Origin: Negativicutes bacterium
Lineage (GTDB): Bacteria; Bacillota_C; Negativicutes; Acidaminococcales; Acidaminococcaceae
Direction of reading: 5' to 3'
Length of the DNA: 36,480 bases
Assembly (NCBI GenBank): GCA_009930275.1
Contig: RZYP01000015.1
Location: 1 to 36,480, forward strand
Shown here: piece after piece, positions 23,064 through 31,545 of the stretch
Layout: every line of letters starts with the position of its first letter
Position numbering within the stretch: the stretch's first letter is position 1
Made by a program: the position numbers and the translations under genes
The notes under the pieces: model-generated
What the model saw: only the letters and a program-made list of their open reading frames with translations
Told to the model about the DNA's origin: nothing
Database searches by the model: none

Positions 23064-24395
23064 TTAGTCAACACCCTTAGCCAAATTGGCAAAACGAGTA
23101 AATTGTTTATGGAAGAATAATTTAACGGTATCAACCGGGCCGTTACGATGCTTAGCGATAATCAACTCGGTTATGTTCTTATTTTCAGTTTCCTTATCAT
23201 AGTAATCTTCACGATAAAGGAAAGCAACTAAATCCGCATCCTGCTCCAAAGCGCCTGACTCACGTAAGTCGGAAAGCATTGGCCGTTTGATCTGTCGGCT
23301 TTCAACACTGCGGCTGAGCTGTGACAAGGCTATGACCGGAACATTCAATTCCCTGGCCAGCGCCTTCAGGGAACGGGAAATATCGGATAATTCCTGTTGG
23401 CGGTTCTCGCTGTTCTTTTTGCCTGAACCTTGCATCAACTGCAGATAGTCGATGACGATCAGCTGCAGATTGTGCTCAACTTTAAGCCTGCGCGCCTTTG
23501 CCCTCATTTCCATAACGGTAATACCCGGCGTATCATCAATAAAAATGTCCGCTTGGCTCAAACCGTCAGCAGCCCAAATCAGTTTTTCCCAGTCGTTATC
23601 TTCCAATTCGCCGATGCGCAAGCGGGATGAGTCAATGCTTGCCTCTGAGCAAAGCATACGCTGTACCAACTGTTCCTTACTCATTTCCAAAGAGAAGAAA
23701 GCAACAGCTTTTTTTTCACGTATAGCAACGTTTTGAGCCATATTCAGAACAAGGGCCGTTTTACCCATACTCGGCCTGGCCGCAATCAGAATCAAATCCG
23801 AAGGCTGCAAACCGCTAGTCAAATGGTCAAAATCTATAAAGCCCGTGGCAAGACCAGTAATGCCGCCCTTTTTGTTGTAAAGTTCGTCAATACGATCTAC
23901 CGCACTCATAACGACTTCCTTAATTGGCGAGAAGTCGCGGCTTATTTTTCTTTCGGAAACGGCAAGGATCATGCGTTCGGCATTATCAAGCAGGGTATTA
24001 ACATCCTCGCTGCCTTCGTAGCCTGATCCGGCAATCTGCGTTGAAACGCTTATCAGCTGTCTCAGCAGAGATTTTTCTTCGACAATTTTAGCATGATAAG
24101 AGATATTGGCTGCTGTCGGTACCGCATTAGCCAAGTATGTAATGAACTGGATACCACCGACGTCGTCTAGTTTGCCTTCGCGTTTCAAAGACTCAGTAAC
24201 CGTAACCATGTCGACAGCTTGGTTTTTGCTGAACAAATCAACGATAACCTGATATACTGCACGATGATCCTGGCGATAGAAATCGTTCTCCCGCAAAATC
24301 TCTGTAGCTTTGGAAATAGCTTCCTTATCAATCATCATTGCGCCCAAGACGGCTTGTTCAGCCTCGATATTTTGTGGTGGAACGCGGTCAATCAT
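23064..24395 (-). CDS. dnaB: Replicative DNA helicase
   Basis: The hexameric replicative helicase (called dnaC in Bacillus), 443 residues, normal length. The N-terminal domain starts RVPPQNIEAEQAVLGAMM. The RecA-like C-terminal motor has Walker A in ARPSMGKTALVLNMA, Walker B in LQLIVIDYLQLM, the DnaB motif HNLQ to QLSRSVE and the late DLRESGALEQDADLV. No intein is present in the Walker region, a common insertion site. It starts two bases after the rplI stop, the fourth gene of a conserved run also seen in Bacillus. Such a run usually lies close to the replication origin. Confidence 0.98.
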   Translation of the reverse strand: MIDRVPPQNIEAEQAVLGAMMIDKEAISKATEILRENDFYRQDHRAVYQVIVDLFSKNQAVDMVTVTESLKREGKLDDVGGIQFITYLANAVPTAANISYHAKIVEEKSLLRQLISVSTQIAGSGYEGSEDVNTLLDNAERMILAVSERKISRDFSPIKEVVMSAVDRIDELYNKKGGITGLATGFIDFDHLTSGLQPSDLILIAARPSMGKTALVLNMAQNVAIREKKAVAFFSLEMSKEQLVQRMLCSEASIDSSRLRIGELEDNDWEKLIWAADGLSQADIFIDDTPGITVMEMRAKARRLKVEHNLQLIVIDYLQLMQGSGKKNSENRQQELSDISRSLKALARELNVPVIALSQLSRSVESRQIKRPMLSDLRESGALEQDADLVAFLYREDYYDKETENKNITELIIAKHRNGPVDTVKLFFHKQFTRFANLAKGVD

Positions 24396-24397
24396 TT

Positions 24398-24847
24398 TTA
24401 CTCAGCCTCAATTTCTACCTTGAATTCCGCAGCAATTTCCGGATGTAATTTTGCTACTGCGGTGTAAGTTCCCAGCCCTTTGACAGGGGTTTTCAGCTCG
24501 ATCTTACGACGATCAATGCTTTCCAACTGGGTTTGTTTGATCAAGGCCTCAGCAACATCTTTGGAAGCAACAGAACCGAACATTTTGCCATTTTCGCCAA
24601 CGCGAACTTTAATTTTGACAACTACCTTTTCGATTTGAGCAGCCAAAACCTTCGCTTCGTCCTGCTTTTGCGCAGCACGATAAACAGCGGTTTCCTGGTC
24701 TTTTCTTGCTTGGTTGACATTGGCTGCGCTGGCTTCTTTTGCCAATTTTTTCGGCATCAGGTAGTTACGGGCGTAACCGTCCGAAGCTTCTACTATATCG
24801 CCTTTTTTACCCACAGACTTAATATCTTGCAGTAATATTACTTTCAT
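24398..24847 (-). CDS. rplI: 50S ribosomal protein L9
   Basis: Ribosomal protein L9, 149 residues from the ATG at 24847. The N-terminal L9 signature is present (MKVILLQDIKSVGKKGDIVEVS-like start and GYARNYLMPKKLA), then the long helix and the C-terminal domain (GKMFGSVASKDVAEAL). The frame is open to 24886, but the canonical L9 start and GAGGAG upstream fix the start. The first 29 nt lie inside the end of the gdpP-like gene, so the two reading frames overlap and translation is probably coupled. Confidence 0.98.
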   Translation of the reverse strand: MKVILLQDIKSVGKKGDIVEASDGYARNYLMPKKLAKEASAANVNQARKDQETAVYRAAQKQDEAKVLAAQIEKVVVKIKVRVGENGKMFGSVASKDVAEALIKQTQLESIDRRKIELKTPVKGLGTYTAVAKLHPEIAAEFKVEIEAE

Positions 24848-26846
24848 TGACTTCACTCTCCTCGATCTGTTTTCTGGCCAATTCAATTATCTGCGGCTCG
24901 ATTTCTTCCGCTTTCACACCTTTGAGCTGAACACCGGCCACGGTTTGATGCCCGCCGCCGCCTAATTCTTCCATTATCATCTGCACGTTGACAGATCCAT
25001 CACTGCGTGCGCTGACTAAAAGGCCGTGTTCAGTTTCCGCCATGACTACGCTGACATACACTTCATTCATGGTAACAAGCTCATCAGCGGCCTGGGCCAA
25101 TATAATCGATGTCGTTTCGCTGACGGGGGCGCTTTTATAGACCGAGATAGCCAATCCCGGTATTGGTATCCTTGTTTCGGCAACAAGTTTAGCCCTTTGC
25201 ACAACGGTTTCCTTTTCATCTCTGAACAGTTTATGGACAAGACTCGGGTCTGCACCGTTCCGCCGCAGGTAAGCAGCGGCTTCGAAAGTCCTCTCCCCTG
25301 TCTGTACAGCGAAGTTCTTGGTATCGACGACGATACCGGCATAGAGCGCCGAAGCCTCTGAAGCATTCAGTTCAAGCCGATCGTCGAAATAGTTGATCAG
25401 CTCCGTCACCAGCTCGCTGGTGGACGAAGACAATGGTTCCAAGTAAAGCAAAACAGAATTTTTGATTAAATCTTCCGCCCTGCGGTGATGATCTATAATT
25501 ATTTTTTTAGGAATGGCATTCAAAACCTCCTGAGAGGCGGACATCATCACCCTGTGATGATCGACAAGTACCAGCAGGCTCTTAGGTGTAGCCTGAGTTA
25601 GCGCTGACGCTCCATCAATAATGATAGAAGTATAAACAGCATCATTTTCGCCAGCCATTTCCTGCATTTTTGTGAGAGAATAGCCTTGCCCGCTGCTTAC
25701 AATATACGCTTCCTTGGAAAGAGAAAAGGCCATTTTAGCCACGCCGATTGCTGCTCCAAGAGAATCGTAATCTTCGTTAACGTGACCCATGACGAATATT
25801 TTATCTGCGCCGAGCATCAGTTCATGTATGGCCTGTGCAACTATACGCGCCCTTACCCGCGTGCTTTTCGCCTGTACAAGGCCCTTGCCGCCAAAAAATT
25901 GCATTTCACCAGCCATGGAAACAACCGCCTGATCGCCGCCCCGTCCCAGAACAAGGTCCAGCCCGCTTTGTGCCTTTTGTCCCAGAAGCAGCAATGATTT
26001 TTCTTCGCACGCAACACTGACGCTGATCGTAGGGGGTATCTTGTTGCCAACCTTTATTTCGCGGACTTTGTCCAGAATGTCAAATTTATGCTTTATGCAT
26101 TCCTGCAAAGCAGCTTTATTGAAACCAACCGAATATAAGTCTTCGTCATATCTCATGAAAAGGCCATTCAGCTCTTCCGCCCAATTACTGATGACCTTAT
26201 TAACCTCGACAATAACGTTCGCCTTAGTGCTCTCGCTCAAGCCTTTCATAACATCGCTGTAATTGTCAAACTGCAGGCGGGCGACACAAATACGCTCATC
26301 GTCGAATCTTTTTCTTTGACGCTCTTTATCGGTAATATCCATCAGATACAAAACCAAACCGGTAAAATCATTACTGTTTTCCTGCGTCAGTATGCGTTTT
26401 ACATTCATCTTAAAGAAGCGATCGCCTATTTTAACTTGCTTTTCCGCGTCTCGCAGACTCAAAGTATCAAAATTATTGTCAGGAGGAGGCAAGATGTCTT
26501 TTAGGTATGCCCCTTCTACTGCCTTGCCGGCGACCCAAGTCTGGAAAATTTCATTCTTCCATTGCAATTTGCCGTCAACTTCGAAAACAGCAATGCCTAT
26601 CGGCAGCTGCTGAATAGCATAGTTGTTAGCTCTTTCAATATTGCGCACAACTGTATCTAAATAGTGGTTAAACCAAGCTTCCTTCGACTGATAGAGTTTT
26701 TTGCTGAAGAGATAAACCCCACAAAGAACTACTATCCCTACAGGCAAAAAAAGATGCTCATAGACACCGACGATGATTACCAGAATACCGATAATCAGCA
26801 TGAAAACCTTATTGTCACCCCAAAAGCTCCATTTTCTATTAAACAT
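24819..26846 (-). CDS. gdpP: GdpP-type cyclic-di-AMP phosphodiesterase
   Basis: A membrane-bound phosphodiesterase that cleaves c-di-AMP, 675 residues. Two transmembrane segments at ~13-50 are followed by a PAS-like domain (~60-150) and a degenerate GGDEF-like domain (~165-300). A DHH domain (~335-500) has metal-ligand motifs GHVNEDYDSLGAA, VDHHR and IIDHHRRAED. The DHHA1 domain has the typical EELGGGGHQTVAGVQL (~635). The ATG at 26846 is preferred over the TTG at 26855. In Bacillus the same gene (yybT) sits between yybS and rplI, exactly as here. It controls c-di-AMP, which acts on potassium and osmolyte balance and cell-wall stress. Confidence 0.95.
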   Translation of the reverse strand: MFNRKWSFWGDNKVFMLIIGILVIIVGVYEHLFLPVGIVVLCGVYLFSKKLYQSKEAWFNHYLDTVVRNIERANNYAIQQLPIGIAVFEVDGKLQWKNEIFQTWVAGKAVEGAYLKDILPPPDNNFDTLSLRDAEKQVKIGDRFFKMNVKRILTQENSNDFTGLVLYLMDITDKERQRKRFDDERICVARLQFDNYSDVMKGLSESTKANVIVEVNKVISNWAEELNGLFMRYDEDLYSVGFNKAALQECIKHKFDILDKVREIKVGNKIPPTISVSVACEEKSLLLLGQKAQSGLDLVLGRGGDQAVVSMAGEMQFFGGKGLVQAKSTRVRARIVAQAIHELMLGADKIFVMGHVNEDYDSLGAAIGVAKMAFSLSKEAYIVSSGQGYSLTKMQEMAGENDAVYTSIIIDGASALTQATPKSLLVLVDHHRVMMSASQEVLNAIPKKIIIDHHRRAEDLIKNSVLLYLEPLSSSTSELVTELINYFDDRLELNASEASALYAGIVVDTKNFAVQTGERTFEAAAYLRRNGADPSLVHKLFRDEKETVVQRAKLVAETRIPIPGLAISVYKSAPVSETTSIILAQAADELVTMNEVYVSVVMAETEHGLLVSARSDGSVNVQMIMEELGGGGHQTVAGVQLKGVKAEEIEPQIIELARKQIEESEVNESNITARY

Positions 26847-26873
26847 AGTTAGCAACGCCCCATCTCAGTCTGC

Positions 26874-27830
26874 TTACTTTGAAGAAACAGACCGCTTTTT
26901 ACGAAAATCAAAAACTAAATCAAAAGCACCCAGCAAAACAACTGTTTGTGAAATGAATTGGCTGAGGAAGATAAGCGAAATAAGTATTGTGCGCCACCAT
27001 TTAGGTTTGCCTTTCTGCTCGATATACCAGAAAGCTACTGCCAGACCCTGAAAGACATAAATAACGCTGCAAATCATCTGGATATTGACGCCCAGCAGAT
27101 ACAGGGCGCTGGTTGGCTGAGATAAATAATAAGTAATCATCAGAATAGAAATACCGTAAGGAATCAAGGTCCAGCGCGGTACATCCCAGCTGGTGAAAGG
27201 CGGGAAACTTTCAAAACGTTCGCCCAGCTTATTTAAAATCGCCTTAGCGGCGAGATAATTTGCAAAAGTAATTATAGGCGCGCAAATAAGGAAAGCCCCC
27301 GGCATAATGACGCGTACCATACCAAACATATCTTTGGCCGATTTTACCGCAATGTTGATTTCTTCTTCCGACATACCCTGGTTTCGATAAAAGTCAACTG
27401 CGTCAACCAGCGACTTATCAAAGGTTTCAAAAAACATAGCCAAAGGATTAATGCCCATGATAAGGATACTGATCAAGAGGCTGATCATTAAGGATATAAA
27501 CGCTGCCACAGAACCAACCGCCAAAAGTCTGAGAGGCGGCAGTCTTCTTCTCATGCATTCGCCCAGCACTACGCCTAATAAGCCAAAAACCGCGACTAAG
27601 GTAAAAGCATGCAGAGGGCTGATTAAAATGGCGATGATGGCACCGGAGACCAAGAGTGTCATAATGCTCCAACGCATGCCTTGGCGCATACCGCAAAGAA
27701 TAATAGGCAAGGGCCAGATGAAATTTAAAAACATGCCTACAACAGGCACGTACATATTAATGAGAGCGAAAACAATCGCTATTGCGGACAAAATACCAGC
27801 TTCAACCATTGCTGAAGTTTTATGTGCCAC
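26874..27830 (-). CDS. yybS: YybS-family (DUF2232) membrane protein
   Basis: A 318-residue polytopic membrane protein with about eight hydrophobic segments; function unknown. It matches the YybS/DUF2232 family by length, topology and gene position: in Bacillus yybS directly precedes yybT (gdpP), rplI and dnaC. The N-terminal third recalls S-component-like membrane proteins (VEAGILSAIAIVFALINMYVPVVGMFLNFIWPLP). The GTG at 27830 has AAGGGGGA upstream. A weak promoter may lie about 50-80 bp before it; the strong terminator at 27.94 kb separates it from the preceding gene. Confidence 0.85.
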   Translation of the reverse strand: MAHKTSAMVEAGILSAIAIVFALINMYVPVVGMFLNFIWPLPIILCGMRQGMRWSIMTLLVSGAIIAILISPLHAFTLVAVFGLLGVVLGECMRRRLPPLRLLAVGSVAAFISLMISLLISILIMGINPLAMFFETFDKSLVDAVDFYRNQGMSEEEINIAVKSAKDMFGMVRVIMPGAFLICAPIITFANYLAAKAILNKLGERFESFPPFTSWDVPRWTLIPYGISILMITYYLSQPTSALYLLGVNIQMICSVIYVFQGLAVAFWYIEQKGKPKWWRTILISLIFLSQFISQTVVLLGAFDLVFDFRKKRSVSSK

Positions 27831-27931
27831 TAAATTTCCCCCTTAAATATATCTTAATCACAAAATCAAAAGGATACACAAATCTATTTTACACTTATTT
27901 ACAGTAAATGAAAAGACTATTAAACCCCGGA

Positions 27932-27960
27932 GAAAAAAGCCCGGGCTTGCAGCCCGGACA
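27932..27960 (-). terminator. Terminator after amide hydrolase-DUF3089 fusion gene
   Basis: On the minus strand, GTCCGGGC pairs with GCCCGGGC (8 bp, one G-T wobble) around a 5-base loop (27959-27939), followed by six T. It isolates the fusion gene from yybS. Confidence 0.9.
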
Positions 27961-28009
27961 TTATCACTGTTTATTAACTTAATAATATTCGATACCATAC
28001 CTGTTCATT

Positions 28010-29941
28010 TCAATGGTTTTCCTCAAGATATGCGGCAACTCTCTCACAAATATTCTTTTCTATGTTTCTGTAGAAAATATTGTAATCATAGGAATGGTAA
28101 AACCCTTCAAAAGACGGATGTAAATACTGCGATTTTAAAGTTGGTACAACAAGCGCACCATCAATGGTTTGCGCACCTGTGAAATGAGGAATTTCCACCA
28201 AACCATCCTCAGTGAAGAATACCGCACCCAAATGCTTATCCTTACCCACAAAGTCTAAAGTCGTATCCATCGTAAGTGGATTGACTCCAATGCCTCCTTG
28301 CCGCACAATGGATTTGCCTGGATTTTTGCCCTGAGTATTGTAGGTTATTACCGCGCCTGTTTCCTTTGCATCCTGACTAACTTTAATATAAGGATAATTT
28401 GCCATGTCTTCAGGCGTTACAGACCACCCAATCAGATAAGCTGCCACGAGCTTCTTTTGTAGCTCGGGATCATTAAATCTATTTTGCAACAAAGAAAGCA
28501 ATAAATCTGAGCCCTGACTATGACCGGCAATTATAAAAGGCTTACCATGATTGAAATGTTGGAGATAATAGTCGAAAGCTCTTTCAACATCTGAATAAGC
28601 TACTGCTAAAGCCGCTTCCTTGCTTGCTTCGGATGCCTCCAATGCCTTAATATGAGCATCCCGATAATGCGGAGCAAAAATGTTGCAGCAACCTGCAAAA
28701 GCACTAGCCTGATTATTCATGCTTGCCTTTACCTTTGGATTCTGATACCCGAACCCTATGCTTTCGTTCCAGGTGTTGGGGAAGAAATATGTTGTCGGAT
28801 GGACAAAGAAAACGTCTACCTTTTTTTCATTGCCTGAGGGCGGCAATTCTGCCCAGTTCTTAATATCTCGGTAATCTGGTGCTGCCGGAACACTCTCCGC
28901 AAAGAATTCTTCACTCATAGCAAACATATTGCTAATATCTCCGACCAAATCATTCCTTAATAAATCGATATCGCTGGAAACCTTGGCTGATTTGGCAACT
29001 TTCTCCAAATCAATATAAGCAATGCCGGGATTATTAAATGTCCGGAAATAAACTTTTCTTGCCTTGATATCCGTTATTATTGTCCACTGTGTATTACCTT
29101 GGCTGAATCCGGGTGAAACTGCCAGTCTCTGCATCAGGGAGAACATATTTTTGATACCTTCAGCAGCGCTGTCAGTCTTTGGTAGCTGCCGCCAATAATA
29201 AGCAGCGCGCACAAAGCGTTCCTGAGATTCTTTTCCTCCTGGAATTTGTTTTTCTCCGCCAAAATCCTGATAAAGCTCTAGTTGTTCTCTTGATTCAGCA
29301 TAGGGAGAATTAGCCAGAACGGGAATATCCGGATTTTTGACTATCTTTACTTTGCCGTTAAGGAACTCTACTATTGCCGATTTTCCTTTTACATCATGCA
29401 GAAAAAAATGAAGTTTTATTTCGAGATCCTGAGTTTGTAACGAAGTAACGCTATATTTACCGCATTTTAAATCCGCTAAAACTTCATCAACTGATTTGAA
29501 ATTATCAAGAAGATATTGCATAAACATACCAACATCCAGAACTTTACTGTTACTCATAGCAGGAAAAGACGCAGCGTCTAAAAAATACGCGCCTATTTTT
29601 AGTCCTTCTGTATTAATACCATCAACACCGGCTATGATAAATGTGCTCCCTTTTTCTGCGCCGTTTTTATCAAAAAAACTATTGAAACTAAGTGATGCGT
29701 ACTTGCTTGTCCATGTTAAATATTCATTTTTATCATTAACAACCTGGGCACTTTTCCGGTTACCGACTGGAGAATATCTGATAAACCCTCTGCCATCCAT
29801 AAAATCAAAATTTCTTGCTGAAATACTAGTCTCCCCACCGGGGCCAAAATAGGCCTCGGTGCAAGCCAGAGCTTTACCTGGCAGAAAAAAACATGGAATA
29901 AGTAACAACAGAGACAACAAAAATCCTTTTACCCTCTTCAT
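28010..29941 (-). CDS. Secreted fusion: choloylglycine hydrolase-like (Ntn) domain + DUF3089 serine hydrolase-like domain
   Basis: A 643-residue exported two-domain protein. The signal peptide (1-26, ending KALA) leads directly to Cys27 in CTEAYFGPGG, the layout of choloylglycine hydrolase/penicillin acylase-type enzymes whose nucleophile becomes the N-terminal Cys. An Arg/Asp block follows (ISARNFDF), with NTEGLKIGAYF later. From about residue 380 to the end is a DUF3089 domain: VDVFFVHPTTYFFPNTWN, QASAFAGCCNIFAPHYRDA, and GHSQGS with a putative nucleophile Ser475. The ATG at 29941 has TTTGGAGG eight bases before it; the frame is open to 30022. It could cleave a linear amide and an ester of the same or related substrates. 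It interrupts the usual rpsR-yybS neighbourhood and has its own promoter and terminator. Confidence 0.85.
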   Translation of the reverse strand: MKRVKGFLLSLLLLIPCFFLPGKALACTEAYFGPGGETSISARNFDFMDGRGFIRYSPVGNRKSAQVVNDKNEYLTWTSKYASLSFNSFFDKNGAEKGSTFIIAGVDGINTEGLKIGAYFLDAASFPAMSNSKVLDVGMFMQYLLDNFKSVDEVLADLKCGKYSVTSLQTQDLEIKLHFFLHDVKGKSAIVEFLNGKVKIVKNPDIPVLANSPYAESREQLELYQDFGGEKQIPGGKESQERFVRAAYYWRQLPKTDSAAEGIKNMFSLMQRLAVSPGFSQGNTQWTIITDIKARKVYFRTFNNPGIAYIDLEKVAKSAKVSSDIDLLRNDLVGDISNMFAMSEEFFAESVPAAPDYRDIKNWAELPPSGNEKKVDVFFVHPTTYFFPNTWNESIGFGYQNPKVKASMNNQASAFAGCCNIFAPHYRDAHIKALEASEASKEAALAVAYSDVERAFDYYLQHFNHGKPFIIAGHSQGSDLLLSLLQNRFNDPELQKKLVAAYLIGWSVTPEDMANYPYIKVSQDAKETGAVITYNTQGKNPGKSIVRQGGIGVNPLTMDTTLDFVGKDKHLGAVFFTEDGLVEIPHFTGAQTIDGALVVPTLKSQYLHPSFEGFYHSYDYNIFYRNIEKNICERVAAYLEENH

Positions 29942-30078
29942 AAGCAACGCCTCCAAATCTCGCGAGCTTGGTAAGGATAAAATTATTTTCATGAATAAAG
30001 ATAATTTCATTATTACAAACAAACCCGCACAAAATGCAACATTGCAACATTCGACAGAAAATTCCGCAATTCCTTTAT

Positions 30079-30107
30079 ATTATTAAAAACCTGAACGATT
30101 TTTTCAA
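30079..30107 (-). promoter_or_regulatory. Promoter of the fusion hydrolase gene
   Basis: On the minus strand, TTGAAA (30107-30102), a 17-bp spacer and AATAAT (30084-30079), downstream of the rpsR terminator. About 30 bp further, an exact tandem pair of ATGTTGCA 8-mers (30050-30035) lies in the leader and could be a protein-binding site. Confidence 0.5.
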
Positions 30108-30113
30108 AACTAA

Positions 30114-30149
30114 TAAAAAAAGCATCTCAACACTAACGTTAAGATGCTT
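30114..30149 (-). terminator. Terminator of the rpsF-ssb-rpsR operon
   Basis: On the minus strand, AAGCATCT-TAAC pairs with GTTG-AGATGCTT (12 bp with one wobble, 6-base loop), followed by seven T. It is located just after rpsR. Confidence 0.88.
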
Positions 30150-30162
30150 AGTTTGTAAAATG

Positions 30163-30393
30163 TTATTCACAAGTAAACGGCAGCAATGCTACATTGCGGG
30201 CACGTTTAATTGCAGTGGTAAGTTGTCTTTGATGTTTTGCGCAGTTACCAGAGATGCGGCGCGGTAAAATCTTACCACGTTCGGTCACATAGCGGCGTAA
30301 CTTTGCAAGATCCTTGTAATCAATGTCTTCAACTTTATCAACACAGAAGCTACATACTTTTCTTCTGGGTTTCCTGCCTCTTTCGCGTTTCAT
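30163..30393 (-). CDS. rpsR: 30S ribosomal protein S18
   Basis: Ribosomal protein S18, 76 residues. It has the family core [24 protein letters not shown] and [32 protein letters not shown] CxxC pair and a later Cys-His pair give a potential zinc site. The ATG at 30393 is chosen because GGAGG is eight bases upstream; two earlier in-frame ATGs are too close to, or upstream of, that site. The third gene of the classical rpsF-ssb-rpsR operon. S18 binds S6 in the 30S platform. Confidence 0.98.
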   Translation of the reverse strand: MKRERGRKPRRKVCSFCVDKVEDIDYKDLAKLRRYVTERGKILPRRISGNCAKHQRQLTTAIKRARNVALLPFTCE

Positions 30394-30411
30394 TCGCATA
30401 ACCTCCATTTT

Positions 30412-30825
30412 TTAGAATGGGATTTCTTCGTCAAAAGCTACCGGCGAGCCGAAAGATTCCATCTCGCCTTTGGAAGCCCCTTGTTCATGGTTTGCTGCGC
30501 TGCCTGGTTTGCGATCGATAAACTGTACACTGCCGGCAATGACTTCCGTCACCCAGCGTTTACCGCTTCCGTCTTTCGCTTCATAGCTGCGAATCTGCAA
30601 ACGACCATCAACAAGTGCCCTTTGTCCCTTTGTCAGACTATTCCCGCATAATTCGCCGATCTTGCCCCACACAACGATGGGAACGAAATCAGCTTCTCTT
30701 TGTCCTTCTTGATTAGTAGTAAAACGGTCTACCGCTAATGTGAACTGGCAAACTACCTTTCCGCTTTGCGTATAACGTACTTCCGGATCACGGGTTAGAC
30801 GGCCCATGAGTATAACTTTATTCAT
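30412..30825 (-). CDS. ssb: Single-stranded DNA-binding protein
   Basis: SSB, 137 residues. The OB-fold (1-~105) starts MNKVILMGRLTRDPEVRYTQSGK, with the family's AVDRF, VVWGKIGELC and KGQRALVDGRLQIRSYE. A short linker follows, and the acidic C-terminal tip is FDEEIPF, the protein-interaction motif. It protects single-stranded DNA and recruits replication and repair proteins. It lies between rpsF (21 bp upstream) and rpsR, as usual in Bacillota. Confidence 0.98.
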   Translation of the reverse strand: MNKVILMGRLTRDPEVRYTQSGKVVCQFTLAVDRFTTNQEGQREADFVPIVVWGKIGELCGNSLTKGQRALVDGRLQIRSYEAKDGSGKRWVTEVIAGSVQFIDRKPGSAANHEQGASKGEMESFGSPVAFDEEIPF

Positions 30826-30846
30826 AATAACAGTTACCCCCTTGGC

Positions 30847-31131
30847 TTATTCGCCTTTTCTAATAATCATGTGGCGTAGAATATCATCGGTAATCTTCAT
30901 GACACGGTCAAGTTCTTTGACAGTTTTTGGTTCTGCGTTGAACGTTACGAGGACATAAATGCCTTCTACAAAATCTTTGATTTCATAGGCCAGACGTTTT
31001 TTACCCCACCGGTCAGTTTTTTCTACAGTTCCACCATTTGCGGCAATCAGAGTATCGAATTTTGTAACAAGTGCTTCGAAAGTCTCTTCTTCAACCGGTT
31101 TAACGATGTACATGACTTCGTATGCTTTCAC
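30847..31131 (-). CDS. rpsF: 30S ribosomal protein S6
   Basis: Ribosomal protein S6, 94 residues, normal length. It starts MKAYEVMYIVKP and includes DRWGKKRLAYEIKDFVEGIYVLVTF, the family core. GGAGGAGGTGA stands before the start. The first gene of rpsF-ssb-rpsR. The leader (31132-31210) has a small GCTCC/GGAGC hairpin that could take part in feedback control by S6:S18, as known in other Bacillota, but I could not find the full known motif. Confidence 0.98.
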   Translation of the reverse strand: MKAYEVMYIVKPVEEETFEALVTKFDTLIAANGGTVEKTDRWGKKRLAYEIKDFVEGIYVLVTFNAEPKTVKELDRVMKITDDILRHMIIRKGE

Positions 31132-31209
31132 GAAATCACCTCCTCCTTTGGACTTTGGCTCCTCAATGGGAGCAGAAGAAGTATATAAATTAATATATAC
31201 AGCCTAGTA

Positions 31210-31238
31210 ATTGTATCATTAGTTTCATCTTATTGCAA
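31210..31238 (-). promoter_or_regulatory. rpsF operon promoter
   Basis: On the minus strand, TTGCAA (31238-31233), a 17-bp spacer and TACAAT (31215-31210), about 80 bp before rpsF. Confidence 0.65.
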
Positions 31239-31354
31239 GCAATTAGCAAAAAAGCGGTTATATTTATTAATCACAATCTATTTTATAGGGCAAAGCCTAA
31301 AGAAGTGACGGGCTTGCTGCATGTCAGCGACCGACTGCTTGCAGGCGAATTGTC

Positions 31355-31393
31355 GCGTGTGGAAGCAGCCAGAGGAACTCTTCAACCATTGCC
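31355..31393. repeat. 39-bp intergenic direct repeat, copy 1
   Basis: This begins GCGTGTGGAAGCAGCCAGA and ends AACCATTGCC. A second copy with six differences lies at 31418-31456, 63 bp away. The gene-free interval between rpsF and ilvB (31132-31545, ~410 bp) otherwise holds the rpsF promoter and the ilvB terminator. Short minus-strand frames of 67 and 110 codons here lack ribosome binding sites and are not supported as genes. Confidence 0.65.
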
Positions 31394-31417
31394 GATAGAA
31401 TGAGCAGCGATTTTTTT

Positions 31418-31456
31418 GCGTGTGGAAGCGGCCAGATGAGTACTTTAACCATTGCC
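31418..31456. repeat. 39-bp intergenic direct repeat, copy 2
   Basis: The second copy of the repeat at 31355-31393. Conserved ends (GCGTGTGGAAGC, AACCATTGCC) with a more variable middle suggest a short dispersed intergenic element. Confidence 0.65.
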
Positions 31457-31469
31457 TTGCTGTGTAAAT

Positions 31470-31537
31470 AAAAAAAGCGGTTATGCCAATACTTGACCGC
31501 AGAAAATAATTTTCTGAGTACCGACATAACCGTTTTT
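31470..31537 (-). terminator. Terminator after ilvB (branched hairpin)
   Basis: The outer stem CGGTTATG/CATAACCG (31478-31485 with 31525-31532) encloses an inner palindrome CAGAAAAT-A-ATTTTCTG (31500-31516). On the minus strand seven T follow. It ends the ilvN-ilvB transcript. Confidence 0.75.
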
Positions 31538-31545
31538 TAAAAAAT

